From: JBMOLL01 sp049325415
GTDB lineage: Bacteria > Bacteroidota > Bacteroidia > Bacteroidales > GCA-2748055
DNA length: 62,979 nt
Assembly: GCA_049325415.1 (NCBI GenBank)
Contig: JBMOLL010000078.1
Span: 1 to 62,979 of the forward strand
Direction of reading: 5' to 3'
The translations under genes and the position numbers were made by a program. The notes under the pieces were generated by a model. That model made no database searches, was not told the origin of the DNA, and was given only the letters and a program-made list of their open reading frames with translations. This document shows, piece after piece, positions 1 to 7,365 of this stretch; the first letter of the stretch is position 1, and each line of letters starts with the position of its first letter.

Positions 1-3
1 TTA

Positions 4-130
4 CTAACAAAGTGTAGCAGTCAATAAGGGTTTCCGTGTTAATTCAAGCATTCTGCCCCGCATAAACTTCGGTGTAGCTTGCCAGTGACGAAGCCCGCAA
101 TCCCTTACTGCTGCTACACTCAACCGTTGG
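4..130 (+). repeat. attC-like imperfect inverted repeat
   Basis: The ends can fold together: CTAAC (4-8) pairs with GTTGG (126-130), AGTGTAGCAG (11-20) pairs perfectly with CTGCTACACT (111-120), and TAAGGG (25-30) pairs with CCCTTA (102-107). The inner and outer stems are separated by unequal spacers of 2 and 5 bases. A short AAC...GTT outer pair, an asymmetric spacer and a longer inner pair resemble the R''/L''...L'/R' layout of integron attC sites. A small cassette-like gene begins 27 bases downstream. The right core (GTTGGCA) departs from the consensus GTTRRRY, no integrase gene is present, and I found no convincing second site, so this is a candidate only. Confidence 0.45.
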
Positions 131-157
131 CATTCATTATAAAAAACACACGAACAT

Positions 158-496
158 ATGGCAATATCAATTAATTCATTAGAGACATTACAAAAATACT
201 TATTAGGAGTATTAGACAGAGCAGACCATCACGCTGGTAATGTTGAAGGAGTAACATTAGCACTGTTGGGTGCTATCGTATGGAAATCTGACCAAGAGAT
301 TGAAGTTAGAGAATATAATGGTAGTCCAGCAAATATGATTTGGTTTTGGGTAAATGAGAATAGATACGCAATGTCTTATAATCATTCAACAGAACAAATT
401 GAATTAAAGGAAAGAACCCATAAAGGTGGTGTTTTGCATACCTTTGATAATTCGACAACCTATAAAGAAATAATTGATATTTTCAATGGACTATAG
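158..496 (+). CDS. Small conserved hypothetical protein, integron-cassette type
   Basis: The product is a 112-residue soluble protein with no signal peptide or membrane segment. It has a helical N-terminus with RADHHAGNV near residue 21, then a WFWVNENRYAMSYNH stretch that suggests beta strands. From memory it resembles a family of about 110-residue proteins that turn up in integron cassettes and genomic islands. No biochemical function is known to me, and the family assignment could not be checked. The attC-like stem-loop just upstream and the AT-rich composition fit a mobile-cassette origin. It stands alone, with 132 bases before the next small gene. Confidence 0.6.
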   Translation: MAISINSLETLQKYLLGVLDRADHHAGNVEGVTLALLGAIVWKSDQEIEVREYNGSPANMIWFWVNENRYAMSYNHSTEQIELKERTHKGGVLHTFDNSTTYKEIIDIFNGL

Positions 497-628
497 ATAT
501 TAAAGAAATCCTTAGGGGTAGGCCCTGTATGCTGCAGCGGTATTGTTCCAGTAGCCTTTTTAATAACCTGTTTAATACTATTACGATTCATATTGAATCA
601 AAAAACAATTAAAAGAAAGGAGACAAAT

Positions 629-739
629 ATGGAACAAGTAAATAAAACCAAAAAACTCAAATTTGTAATGAAATCAACTTTTGAAACAATTTGGGCTATT
701 GGAACATCCGCTGCAGCCGCAGGTGTTCTACCATTTTAA
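629..739 (+). CDS. Short 36-residue peptide gene
   Basis: ATG at 629 opens a 36-codon frame ending with TAA at 737-739. An unusually strong purine-rich Shine-Dalgarno-like run (AAAGAAAGGAG, about 613-623) lies 5 bases upstream, which is rare in this phylum. The peptide has a lysine-rich start (VNKTKKLKF) and a small hydrophobic end (IGTSAAAAGVLPF). It ends 10 bases before the next gene and may be a leader peptide or an independent small membrane-active peptide. I do not recognise a family. The ribosome-binding site is the main evidence for translation. Confidence 0.4.
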   Translation: MEQVNKTKKLKFVMKSTFETIWAIGTSAAAAGVLPF

Positions 740-749
740 ACTAACTTGA

Positions 750-1451
750 ATGACTGAGAAATTTATATTTCCAAACGCAGGTATTCACATTGTTTCCTAC
801 AAAATTGGAGAAGCTGATTATTTTTTAACTAAACTTAAAAACACTCACTCTTGGAACGAAGAGTATAACTACATTTTTAGTGCTTATGTTAGTGCATTGA
901 GGAGTATAACTTTTACATTGCAATTTGTAATGAAAAAGTACCCAGGTTTTGATAGTTGGTATTCAATTAGACAAGAAAGATTGAGAAAAAGTTTTTTAGC
1001 TAAATCTTTTGTGGAGTTTCGGAATCATGCACAAAAGACTGGGATTATTCCGATTGCAAAAGAAAGAAGCTTTTTCGAAGGCGTTTTTTACGAGTCAGAT
1101 AGTTTTTATGTGCCAACTAATTCTGAAATAAAATCTGTACCAAATGGTAATGTTGTTGAGCTTTCAGAAAGATGTTTGATTGAGGTATTAGAGGTTATTG
1201 CTGAATGCTACACTGACTTTGATGTTTATATTGACCCAAGAGTTTTATTTACGGAAAGAGGAATAAATGCTCTTAATTGGACAGTTGAAGATGTTGAGGA
1301 GTTTGTTGGATTTCCGAGGGGATATACTGATGTCCCATTTGATTATGAGAGTTTAGGACAAAGCAAGAATGAAACACGACTAAAAGCATTAAGACCTCAT
1401 GGTGGAGACGAAACTCTTCAAATCTATTTGGACAAATACTTAAAGAAATAA
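750..1451 (+). CDS. Hypothetical protein, 233 aa
   Basis: The protein is soluble, with no signal peptide. A first half predicted to be helical (residues about 30-110, including YNYIFSAYVSALRSITFTLQ) is followed by a mixed region ending in KALRPHGGDETLQIYLDKYLKK-like charged sequence. I do not recognise a family or catalytic motif. It follows the 36-codon peptide by 10 bases and may be co-transcribed with it. AT-rich composition and placement between an attC-like site and a toxin-antitoxin pair suggest accessory DNA. Confidence 0.6.
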   Translation: MTEKFIFPNAGIHIVSYKIGEADYFLTKLKNTHSWNEEYNYIFSAYVSALRSITFTLQFVMKKYPGFDSWYSIRQERLRKSFLAKSFVEFRNHAQKTGIIPIAKERSFFEGVFYESDSFYVPTNSEIKSVPNGNVVELSERCLIEVLEVIAECYTDFDVYIDPRVLFTERGINALNWTVEDVEEFVGFPRGYTDVPFDYESLGQSKNETRLKALRPHGGDETLQIYLDKYLKK

Positions 1452-1991
1452 AAATAACGAAATGCCAACACTATTCTAAGGCAAAACCAAATTTTTTCAA
1501 AAAAATTATGCAGCAAATTTGGTCAGATCGACATAAGGGGTCTGGCGTTTAACAACAGCAAAAGCTCTTCCGATTAATTTATTCCGGATTATATTGAGTG
1601 TACTCATTTTTTTTTTCCCCGGAGCAATTCAACGGTAATCGTAGTATTCAGAATGGGGCTTTGAGCAACTTAACGAAGCGATCTCACAGCCGAAGGGAGT
1701 AATAGCCCATCCACCCAGTCTGCTGCGTCTCCAACGGAAGGCATCGGTGGGATTGACTCCAAGCCGGATAAGGTTCTTTCGTTTCCGTTCCCGCTTGTTA
1801 CTCCCTTCGGTCGTGAGCTCAAGTACTCCTTATTTATCCTCAGTGAGTTAACGGAATTTCCTTTCATTCTGCTAATTTGTAGAAACGATGAATAAAACAC
1901 TATTACATTGTGTGTATTTTATTATCAAAAAATTGCTTCGAGATTTTGAACCGATACCAAGAATTGGTATTTTTGAAGAAAAATAAAAACT
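1452..1991. other. Gene-free stretch with two inverted repeats
   Basis: No coding signal is convincing here. A 9-bp inverted repeat (1486-1494 with 1515-1523) follows the upstream gene and might act as a weak terminator. A larger inverted repeat at 1680-1820 is listed separately. It occupies a more GC-rich island than its surroundings. The remaining bases are AT-rich and probably contain the promoter of the antitoxin gene. Confidence 0.4.
1680..1820. repeat. Imperfect 26-bp inverted repeat, GC-rich island
   Basis: Arm 1680-1705 pairs with arm 1795-1820 at 21 of 26 positions, with an unbroken core CCGAAGGGAGTAA / TTACTCCCTTCGG. About 89 bases lie between the arms. The element stands out from its AT-rich surroundings. 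It could be an interspersed structured repeat, a second attC-like site, or the remains of a mobile element. A 76-codon open frame on the minus strand across it has no recognisable protein and probably reflects the base composition of the repeat. Confidence 0.4.
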
Positions 1992-2240
1992 ATGGCAAAA
2001 AATACATCAATATTACTTGGAGAATATTTTGAAAACTTCGTGAATGAAAAAATCTCATCTGGAAAGTTTTCATCTGTGAGTGAAGTGATTAGAACTGCTC
2101 TTCGACTTTTAGAAAATGAAGAGAATAGATACAAGGCTCTAATTAAAGAACTTGAAATAGGCGAGAATAGTGGATTTGTTAAAGACTTTGATCGAACAGA
2201 AAATCTTAAAAGTCTTCATGCTAAACATTTGAAGAAATGA
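1992..2240 (+). CDS. parD: ParD-family antitoxin
   Basis: An 82-residue protein with the ParD pattern: an N-terminal ribbon-helix-helix (KNTSILLGEYFENFVNEKI, then SSVSEVIRTALRLLENEE) for dimerisation and operator binding, and a flexible C-terminus (SGFVKDFDRTENLKSLHAKH) that in this family wraps the toxin. It is expected to bind and neutralise the toxin encoded next and to repress its own promoter. The stop codon region overlaps the toxin start by 4 bases (ATGA), indicating translational coupling. Family membership is clear from the sequence; regulation is inferred. Confidence 0.88.
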   Translation: MAKNTSILLGEYFENFVNEKISSGKFSSVSEVIRTALRLLENEENRYKALIKELEIGENSGFVKDFDRTENLKSLHAKHLKK

Positions 2241-2533
2241 GATACACAATTAGCAAGAAAGCAAATCAAGACATCGAAAATATATGGTTGTACACATATG
2301 AAAACTGGTCACTAGAGCAAGCAGACAGGTATTACAATCTGATTTTGGACGAAATCGAATTTATTGCTGAGAACTTTGAGAGTGGAAAATCAGTGGACTA
2401 TATAAAAGAAGGATATAGAACATCAACAGTGAAGTCTCACATAATATTCTACAAGAAATCCAAAAGTAATATTGTTGAAATCATAAGAGTTTTGCATCAG
2501 AAAATGGACATTGAAAACAGAATTGAAGAATAA
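2237..2533 (+). CDS. parE: ParE/RelE-superfamily toxin
   Basis: A 98-residue basic protein of the ParE fold: MRYTISKKANQDIENIWLYT at the start, a helical hairpin, then the characteristic YRTSTVKSHIIFYKKS strand region and a C-terminal IIRVLHQKMD. ParE toxins generally inhibit DNA gyrase, while the related RelE toxins cleave mRNA. The sequence and the ParD-type partner favour ParE, but the target cannot be read here. It overlaps the antitoxin gene by 4 bases. The length is normal, so the pair looks intact. Such pairs are common passengers of integrons and genomic islands. Confidence 0.85.
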   Translation: MRYTISKKANQDIENIWLYTYENWSLEQADRYYNLILDEIEFIAENFESGKSVDYIKEGYRTSTVKSHIIFYKKSKSNIVEIIRVLHQKMDIENRIEE

Positions 2534-2983
2534 AAACTACACACAATAAATAGGACCCTGAGCGGCCTGCAAGGCCCAGTGAGGAGTCGGTGTTGAACTA
2601 CATTTCGACAAGCTCAATGCACCGCACCCGCCGGGCCACGAGCTATGCACTTAATTAACTTCACACTTATGAACAAATTTTGAGTTGTGCAACAGGCACA
2701 CGCTATAAAAACATAGAGCGGAAACGCTATTCCGGTCTCCGGCTTTTTTTTGGTGAATTTTCACTGTCTTTACTTCCGCGTGCGCGTACTTTTCCCGGCC
2801 ACCATACGACACGGTAGCCCGGGATTAAAAAGCGGGCAGAACATCAGAGGAAGTGATCCTGCCCGGTGACCTGCCCCAGAGAAGTTCCCGTACCACCACC
2901 ATCCGGCCATTTTTGTAAACAGGGCACTGACAAACGCCTCCGATCCCGTTCCCAACGCTGTGCGGCAAAAAAAATACGGCAAT
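2534..2983. other. Gene-free stretch, probable interspersed repeat
   Basis: This stretch alternates AT-rich bases with GC-rich islands. A short GGCCT/AGGCC hairpin lies near 2569-2581, GTTGAAC (2592-2598) matches the attC core consensus GTTRRRY, and GTTGTGCAAC near 2684-2693 is a perfect palindrome. The GC-rich island at about 2770-2970 resembles the dispersed repeats often seen between genes in this phylum. I find no supported gene on either strand. Confidence 0.35.
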
Positions 2984-3238
2984 ATGAGTGAGCTATTTAC
3001 ATTTAGAAATTTTGTTGTATATTTCACTTCAGACATCTTGATTTTTATGTCAGTTATATTATTGCTATTCAATGGGATACCACTTTCTAACTGACTTTTT
3101 GAAAAATATGGATCCGCAACTGTGTTCTCAGGACTATTGATTGTTTTAGTCGTTTCTTTGGCTTATTTTATTGGATATCTGATATATGGATCAGGTTTCT
3201 TTTCACTTAAGGATATGAATTTATTCACAAGAAACTGA
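2984..3238 (+). pseudogene. Small membrane protein gene broken by in-frame TGA
   Basis: Reading from ATG 2984 gives 36 sense codons, a TGA at 3092-3094, then 47 more sense codons in the same frame to a TGA at 3236-3238. The part before the stop has a hydrophobic helix (DILIFMSVILLLFNGIPLSN). The part after it contains a second long one (TVFSGLLIVLVVSLAYFIGY). Two membrane helices in one frame around the stop argue that this was one gene. The family is unknown to me. The gene may also have lost its 3' end. Because of the stop, an open frame on the opposite strand looks longer than the real relic. Confidence 0.6.
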
Positions 3239-3371
3239 ATGACTGGAAATTGAGAAAGTATAAAATAGTTGCGTGGAACAGGCTTATTTTACATTTTTTC
3301 ATGTAGAGGAATAAGGTAATAAAACTGCTTTTATTGCTTTAAATTGGGAGTTGGATTGTAAAACATAGCTT

Positions 3372-4181
3372 ATGAATGATTCTGAAAGTTCAAAAGATCA
3401 GCTTATTGAAGAACTGAATAAGCTAAGACGAGTCAACAAAGAACTCATTGACAAGCTTAAGAATCACAGTTCCGGTACCGGAAATTCACTTTTAACGGAT
3501 CTTGATTTTTCAAGTAAAGTTATAGAATCCTTACCTGGTATTTTCTATTTATACACTTATCCGGAATTGAGATTGGTGTTATGGAACAAAAACCACGAAC
3601 ATCTTTTAGGTTATGAACATGATGAAATAGTTAACCGCTATATCATGGATTGGCATGTACCCGGTGCAGAATCAGCTGTACAGGAAGCTGTCGATTATGT
3701 AATGGAATACGGACAAAATACCTTAGAAGCTTCATTAGTACATAAGAGTGGTGAAATTATTCCATTTTTATTAACAGGAATTCGGTTTGGAACAGCAAAT
3801 CAGCAATATTTACTGGGTTTTGGTATTAAAATTACCGAACAGAAAAAACTGGAACAGGAGCTTAAAGAAAGTGAAGCCTTATTCAGACTCCTGGCTGAAA
3901 ATTCGACCGACATGATTGCCCGTCATGATAAGAATGGAGATTTTATTTACGCCTCTCCCTCCTGTAGAACTTTACTTGGTTTTTCACCGGAAGAACTGGC
4001 AGGCCACTCTGCCTTCGAATTTATTCATCCTGATGATATTAAAATGGTTGAAGATTCGCTTCAGAGTATTACTAAAGAATCCTTCATTTCCACAACCACC
4101 TTCAGAATAAGATGTAAAGATGGCAACTATAAATGGTTTGAAACCAAAAGTAAAGCGATTTTTGATGATGTAACCAACTAG
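3372..4181 (+). CDS. N-terminal PAS fragment of the broken kinase
   Basis: If translated alone, this 269-residue piece holds an N-terminal coiled coil (about 5-30), one complete PAS domain and most of a second (HPDDIKMVEDSL and KDGNYKWFETKSK are typical PAS strands). It lacks any catalytic domain, so on its own it could only bind a ligand or compete for dimerisation. The stop codon TAG replaces a codon inside the last PAS strand. Confidence 0.55.
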   Translation: MNDSESSKDQLIEELNKLRRVNKELIDKLKNHSSGTGNSLLTDLDFSSKVIESLPGIFYLYTYPELRLVLWNKNHEHLLGYEHDEIVNRYIMDWHVPGAESAVQEAVDYVMEYGQNTLEASLVHKSGEIIPFLLTGIRFGTANQQYLLGFGIKITEQKKLEQELKESEALFRLLAENSTDMIARHDKNGDFIYASPSCRTLLGFSPEELAGHSAFEFIHPDDIKMVEDSLQSITKESFISTTTFRIRCKDGNYKWFETKSKAIFDDVTN

Positions 4182-4283
4182 GTTATTGAAATTCACGCAT
4201 CAAGTAGAGATGTTACAGGACGCGTACTTGCTGAACAAAAATTAAAAGAAAATGAACAAAAATTAAATGCTCTGTTTACCTCC

Positions 4284-6143
4284 ATGACTGAAATGGTCGC
4301 ATTGCATGAATTGGTTTTTGATGAAAACAATGAACCCGTTAACTACAGAATAATTGATTGCAATGACGCTTTTACCAAAATAACCGGGATACCTAAGGAG
4401 CAAGCCCTGGGTAGGTTAAGTACAGAGGTATATCATACTGAGTACGCACCCTATTTAAAAGAATTTTCCGGCGTTGCAATAAGTGGGAAAAGTTATGAAT
4501 ATGAGTCCTATTTTGCCCCAATGGGTAAATACTTTATGATATCGGTAGTATCTCCGGCAAAAAATAAATTTGCCACTATTACAACCGATATAACACAAAT
4601 AAAGCAAATACAGGAATCAATTAAAGCAAATGAAGAAAAGCAGCGGTCGATGATCGCAAATATTTCTGATGTGATTGCCATTATTGATAAAAATGGCAAC
4701 AATACCTATAAAAGCCCAAATATTGAAAAAATATTTGGCTGGAAAGCTGAAGAACTTATTGGTAAAAGCACCTTTGAGGTAGTACATCCGGATGATCAGT
4801 TGATTGCTCAGAAATTTTTTAGTGACCTGTTAACCAGTTCCGAGTCATCCATAAATTTTGAGTTTCGATACAGATGCAAAGACAATACATACAAGTGGGT
4901 TGCTTTAACTGCCACAAACCAACTTGATAATCCCGTAATAAACGGGATTTTGTTGAATTACCATGATATAAGTCCCAACAAGGAAGCCGAAGCAGAACTA
5001 ATTCTCGCCAAAGAAAAAGCTGAAGAAGCCAATAAGCTTAAAACGGAATTTCTAAATAATATGTCACATGAAATCCGTACACCCATGAATGGCATTCTCG
5101 GGTTTTCAGGATTGCTGGATCAACCCGACATTTCAGATGAAAAAAGAAGATATTACTCAAAAATAGTACAAAACAGCAGCCATCAGCTTTTGAGGATTAT
5201 AGACGATATTCTCGAGATCTCAACACTGGAAACCAAACAAGAAAAAATCAATGAGACGGAATTTTGTTTGAACGACTTAATAATGGAGTTATTTTCAATA
5301 TTTAACTTACAATCCAAAGAAAGGAATATCCCTATTTATGTAAAAAAAGCATTACCCGATGCACGAAGCAACATAACCACAGACAGATCGAAACTTGTAA
5401 AGATTTTGAGCAACCTGTTGGAAAATGCTTTAAAGTACACCAATGAAGGAATGATTGAAATAGGCTATTCTGTTGAAAATGATCTATTAAAGCTATTTGT
5501 TAAAGATACCGGAATTGGAATTTCTCCAAAAAATCACCAGCTTATTTTCGAACGTTTTTCACAGGAAGACAAGGAAATTTCCCGAAAACACGGAGGCTTA
5601 GGATTAGGATTATCCATATCAAAAGAAAATGCGCAGCTTTTGGGAGGAGACATTACTCTTGAATCGGAAAAGGACAAAGGCTCAACTTTTTATGTAACAA
5701 TACCTTATAAACCTGTCCAAACTGAAGCTGACAAAACATCAGAGAGTTTCATTGACCCTGAAGAAGCTGACCGGAAGTACACAATTCTGATTGCTGAAGA
5801 TGAAGAAATAAATTATTTGTATCTGGAAGCTTTATTGAGAAATCAGGTTTATGGCAATTATAACCTGATACATGCCAAAAACGGAAAGGAGGCAGTTGAC
5901 ATATGCATTCAGAATAAGAATATTGACCTAGTTTTAATGGATATAAAAATGCCGGTAATGAACGGATATGAAGCCTCTGAAAGAATAAAAGCACAGTTTC
6001 CCGATTTACCGATCATTGCCCAGACTGCATATTCCAAGGATTCCGACAGGGAATTGGCACTAAAACATGGATGTGTAGACTTTATTTCAAAGCCACTGAA
6101 TAAGGAAATCTTATTTGAGATGATAAATAAATACTGGCACTAA
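4284..6143 (+). CDS. Hybrid histidine kinase portion downstream of the TAG
   Basis: This 619-residue piece could be started from ATG 4284, although no clear ribosome-binding site precedes it. It keeps a PAS-like domain, a PAS domain, the dimerisation/phospho-acceptor segment (NMSHEIRTPMNGILGF, His 262), the ATP-binding domain (N box LENALKYTNEG, G boxes DTGIGIS and GGLGLGLS) and a C-terminal receiver (phospho-acceptor Asp 553 in LVLMDIKMPVMNGYE, Lys in FISKPLN). It has no DNA-binding output, so signalling would need a phosphorelay partner. All catalytic motifs are intact, which fits either a recent nonsense mutation or retained function of the C-terminal part. Confidence 0.7.
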   Translation: MTEMVALHELVFDENNEPVNYRIIDCNDAFTKITGIPKEQALGRLSTEVYHTEYAPYLKEFSGVAISGKSYEYESYFAPMGKYFMISVVSPAKNKFATITTDITQIKQIQESIKANEEKQRSMIANISDVIAIIDKNGNNTYKSPNIEKIFGWKAEELIGKSTFEVVHPDDQLIAQKFFSDLLTSSESSINFEFRYRCKDNTYKWVALTATNQLDNPVINGILLNYHDISPNKEAEAELILAKEKAEEANKLKTEFLNNMSHEIRTPMNGILGFSGLLDQPDISDEKRRYYSKIVQNSSHQLLRIIDDILEISTLETKQEKINETEFCLNDLIMELFSIFNLQSKERNIPIYVKKALPDARSNITTDRSKLVKILSNLLENALKYTNEGMIEIGYSVENDLLKLFVKDTGIGISPKNHQLIFERFSQEDKEISRKHGGLGLGLSISKENAQLLGGDITLESEKDKGSTFYVTIPYKPVQTEADKTSESFIDPEEADRKYTILIAEDEEINYLYLEALLRNQVYGNYNLIHAKNGKEAVDICIQNKNIDLVLMDIKMPVMNGYEASERIKAQFPDLPIIAQTAYSKDSDRELALKHGCVDFISKPLNKEILFEMINKYWH

Positions 6144-6243
6144 TAAGCTATCACAATTCTTGCGCCATACTGCATATAGCCTTCCGCTTCAACCAATGGT
6201 AATAATGACAATAATGAAATCCAATTGACATTAATAATCAGAC

Positions 6244-6251
6244 TATCTTTG
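6244..6251 (+). promoter_or_regulatory. Candidate -7 box (TATCTTTG)
   Basis: TATCTTTG matches the Bacteroidota -7 consensus TAnnTTTG and lies 65 bases before the FISUMP gene. A TTG at 6225-6227 sits 16 bases upstream, slightly closer than the usual -33 element. Confidence 0.4.
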
Positions 6252-6316
6252 GTGGTATGCCACGTAATCGGGACCAATGAAATAAAAGATTAAACTTCTT
6301 TGTAGTCAAGTAGAAA

Positions 6317-6994
6317 ATGAAAACTTCCATTAAAATATCTATACCGGTTATAATTCTTGGTCATATATTGTGCGTTAGCACCTGTTTATCTCAGGATACA
6401 GATATTTATACAGATAATCGGGACGGAAAGATTTATAAGACCATAAAGATAGGAGATCAAATCTGGTTTGCCGGTAATCTTGCATACAATCCAGTCAATG
6501 ATAGTTCCTGGTCGTATGACAATATTAAAAGCAATGAAGAAAAATTTGGAAGGTTATACAATTGGAACACAGCACAAAAAGTCTGTCCTTCAGGCTGGCA
6601 TTTACCTGATAATGACGAATGGAATGATCTTATAAATTTTTATGGTAATAAAACACTGGCAGGAAGAAAGTTAAAAGCCAGTTATGGTTGGAATAACCCT
6701 GAAAATGAAGAGTTAAAAGATATGCATCTAGCAAGACCAGAGTATAAAGACACACTTGACTGGAATGCACATCTTCAGAGATCAGATAATGGGATTAACA
6801 TTCTACCTGCAGGGAAAAGAACTCCTCAGGGTGAATTTCAACATTTAGGGAATGATGCCCTTTTTTGGAGCTCTACTGCAAAAAATAGTACCGTTGGCTG
6901 GAAAGTAAGGCTGAACTGCAATGTTGATTCCGTTGGTATGGAACCCTGTTATTATTTAAATGCTTTAAGTGTCAGATGTGTTAAGGACAAATAA
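6317..6994 (+). CDS. Secreted FISUMP-domain protein
   Basis: A 225-residue protein with a signal peptide (about residues 1-25, KISIPVIILGHILCVSTC then LSQD) and one Fibrobacter succinogenes major paralogous domain. The domain marks are IGDQIWFAGNLAYNPVNDS, GRLYNWNTAQKVCPSGWHLP, a TLAGRKLK turn, NILPAGKRTPQGEF, ALFWSSTAKN and a C-terminal LNALSVRCVKDK. The family is found on surface or secreted proteins of Bacteroidota and Fibrobacteres; its molecular role is poorly known. The final codons of this gene recur at 8407-8442, showing that the gene or its end was once duplicated. Confidence 0.85.
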   Translation: MKTSIKISIPVIILGHILCVSTCLSQDTDIYTDNRDGKIYKTIKIGDQIWFAGNLAYNPVNDSSWSYDNIKSNEEKFGRLYNWNTAQKVCPSGWHLPDNDEWNDLINFYGNKTLAGRKLKASYGWNNPENEELKDMHLARPEYKDTLDWNAHLQRSDNGINILPAGKRTPQGEFQHLGNDALFWSSTAKNSTVGWKVRLNCNVDSVGMEPCYYLNALSVRCVKDK

Positions 6995-7081
6995 TCTATA
7001 TGAGAAAAAACGGGGTTCCGACGTATCTCAGGAAACTTCCACTACTCGATTGACGAAAATACCAGAACAACAACCCGATCC
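6951..7081 (+). repeat. Direct repeat, copy 1 (about 130 bp)
   Basis: This segment aligns without long gaps to 8400-8530, with about ten differences. It covers the last codons of the FISUMP gene, its stop and the following leader (ATATGAGAAAAAACGGGGTT). It runs directly into the esterase remnant at 7091. Confidence 0.85.
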
Positions 7082-7090
7082 CGTCCTGTG

Positions 7091-7171
7091 TGGGAAGCAA
7101 TGCGCTTCTGGGCCGAAAGTTACCTCAGGGACTGCGAAGCGGATTTCCCTCCGCTGTGCTTGAATAAATAA
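7091..7171 (+). pseudogene. 3' remnant of an esterase gene
   Basis: Twenty-six codons plus TAA read WEAMRFWAESYLRDCEADF and onward. They align codon for codon with the end of the complete esterase at 8541-9584 (EAKRFWIESFLRACEENF, both ending NK-stop), with shared bases just beyond the stop as well. The rest of that esterase copy is gone. It is the scar of a duplication followed by a deletion, not a working gene. The remaining 190 bases to the next gene hold only its promoter. Confidence 0.8.
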
Positions 7172-7316
7172 ACCCCGAATTCCGATATCTCCGCACTCTG
7201 CAGAACCTGTTGTCAATCGGTCTCTTCACGGAAACGTTCATGTTGAGCCGGAGAAATACGAGCGGGTTAATGGCATTAAAAAATATACCTTGATCGTTAT
7301 GTTTAACGTTTAGCTG

Positions 7317-7324
7317 TATTTTTG
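7317..7324 (+). promoter_or_regulatory. Candidate -7 box (TATTTTTG)
   Basis: TATTTTTG matches TAnnTTTG and lies 41 bases before the start of the 331-residue secreted protein, a normal leader length. No convincing -33 element is seen. Confidence 0.4.
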
Positions 7325-7365
7325 GATCCGAAACAGACATCATATAACACTGAAAAAACTGCAAT

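Larger units (their letters stand above)
3372..6143 (+). pseudogene. PAS hybrid histidine kinase interrupted by TAG
   Basis: The whole gene is one 923-codon frame with a single amber codon at 4179-4181 (codon 270). The sequence on both sides is plainly one protein: the stop falls in a PAS domain whose end (HASSRDVTGRVLAEQKLKE) lies directly after it in the same frame. Restored order: coiled coil, PAS (about 45-160), PAS (165-280, cut by the TAG), PAS-like (300-405), PAS (410-525), HisKA with phospho-acceptor His at codon 566, HATPase_c and a receiver domain with Asp at codon 857. No membrane segment is seen, so the protein would be cytosolic. Either the gene is recently inactivated or the base is a sequencing error. 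Confidence 0.75.

Noticed and set aside
2560..2600. Second attC site ending in GTTGAAC
   Set aside because: The core fits GTTRRRY, but no matching AAC partner or long paired arms could be found on the left.
2770..3072. 100-codon minus-strand open frame near the broken membrane gene
   Set aside because: It lies over a GC-rich repeat-like island and runs antisense into the plus-strand relic with clear membrane helices. No protein-like domain is visible.
3092..3094. Selenocysteine or reassigned TGA
   Set aside because: No selenoprotein machinery or insertion element is seen, many intact genes here end in TGA, and a TAG breaks the next gene, so decay is simpler.
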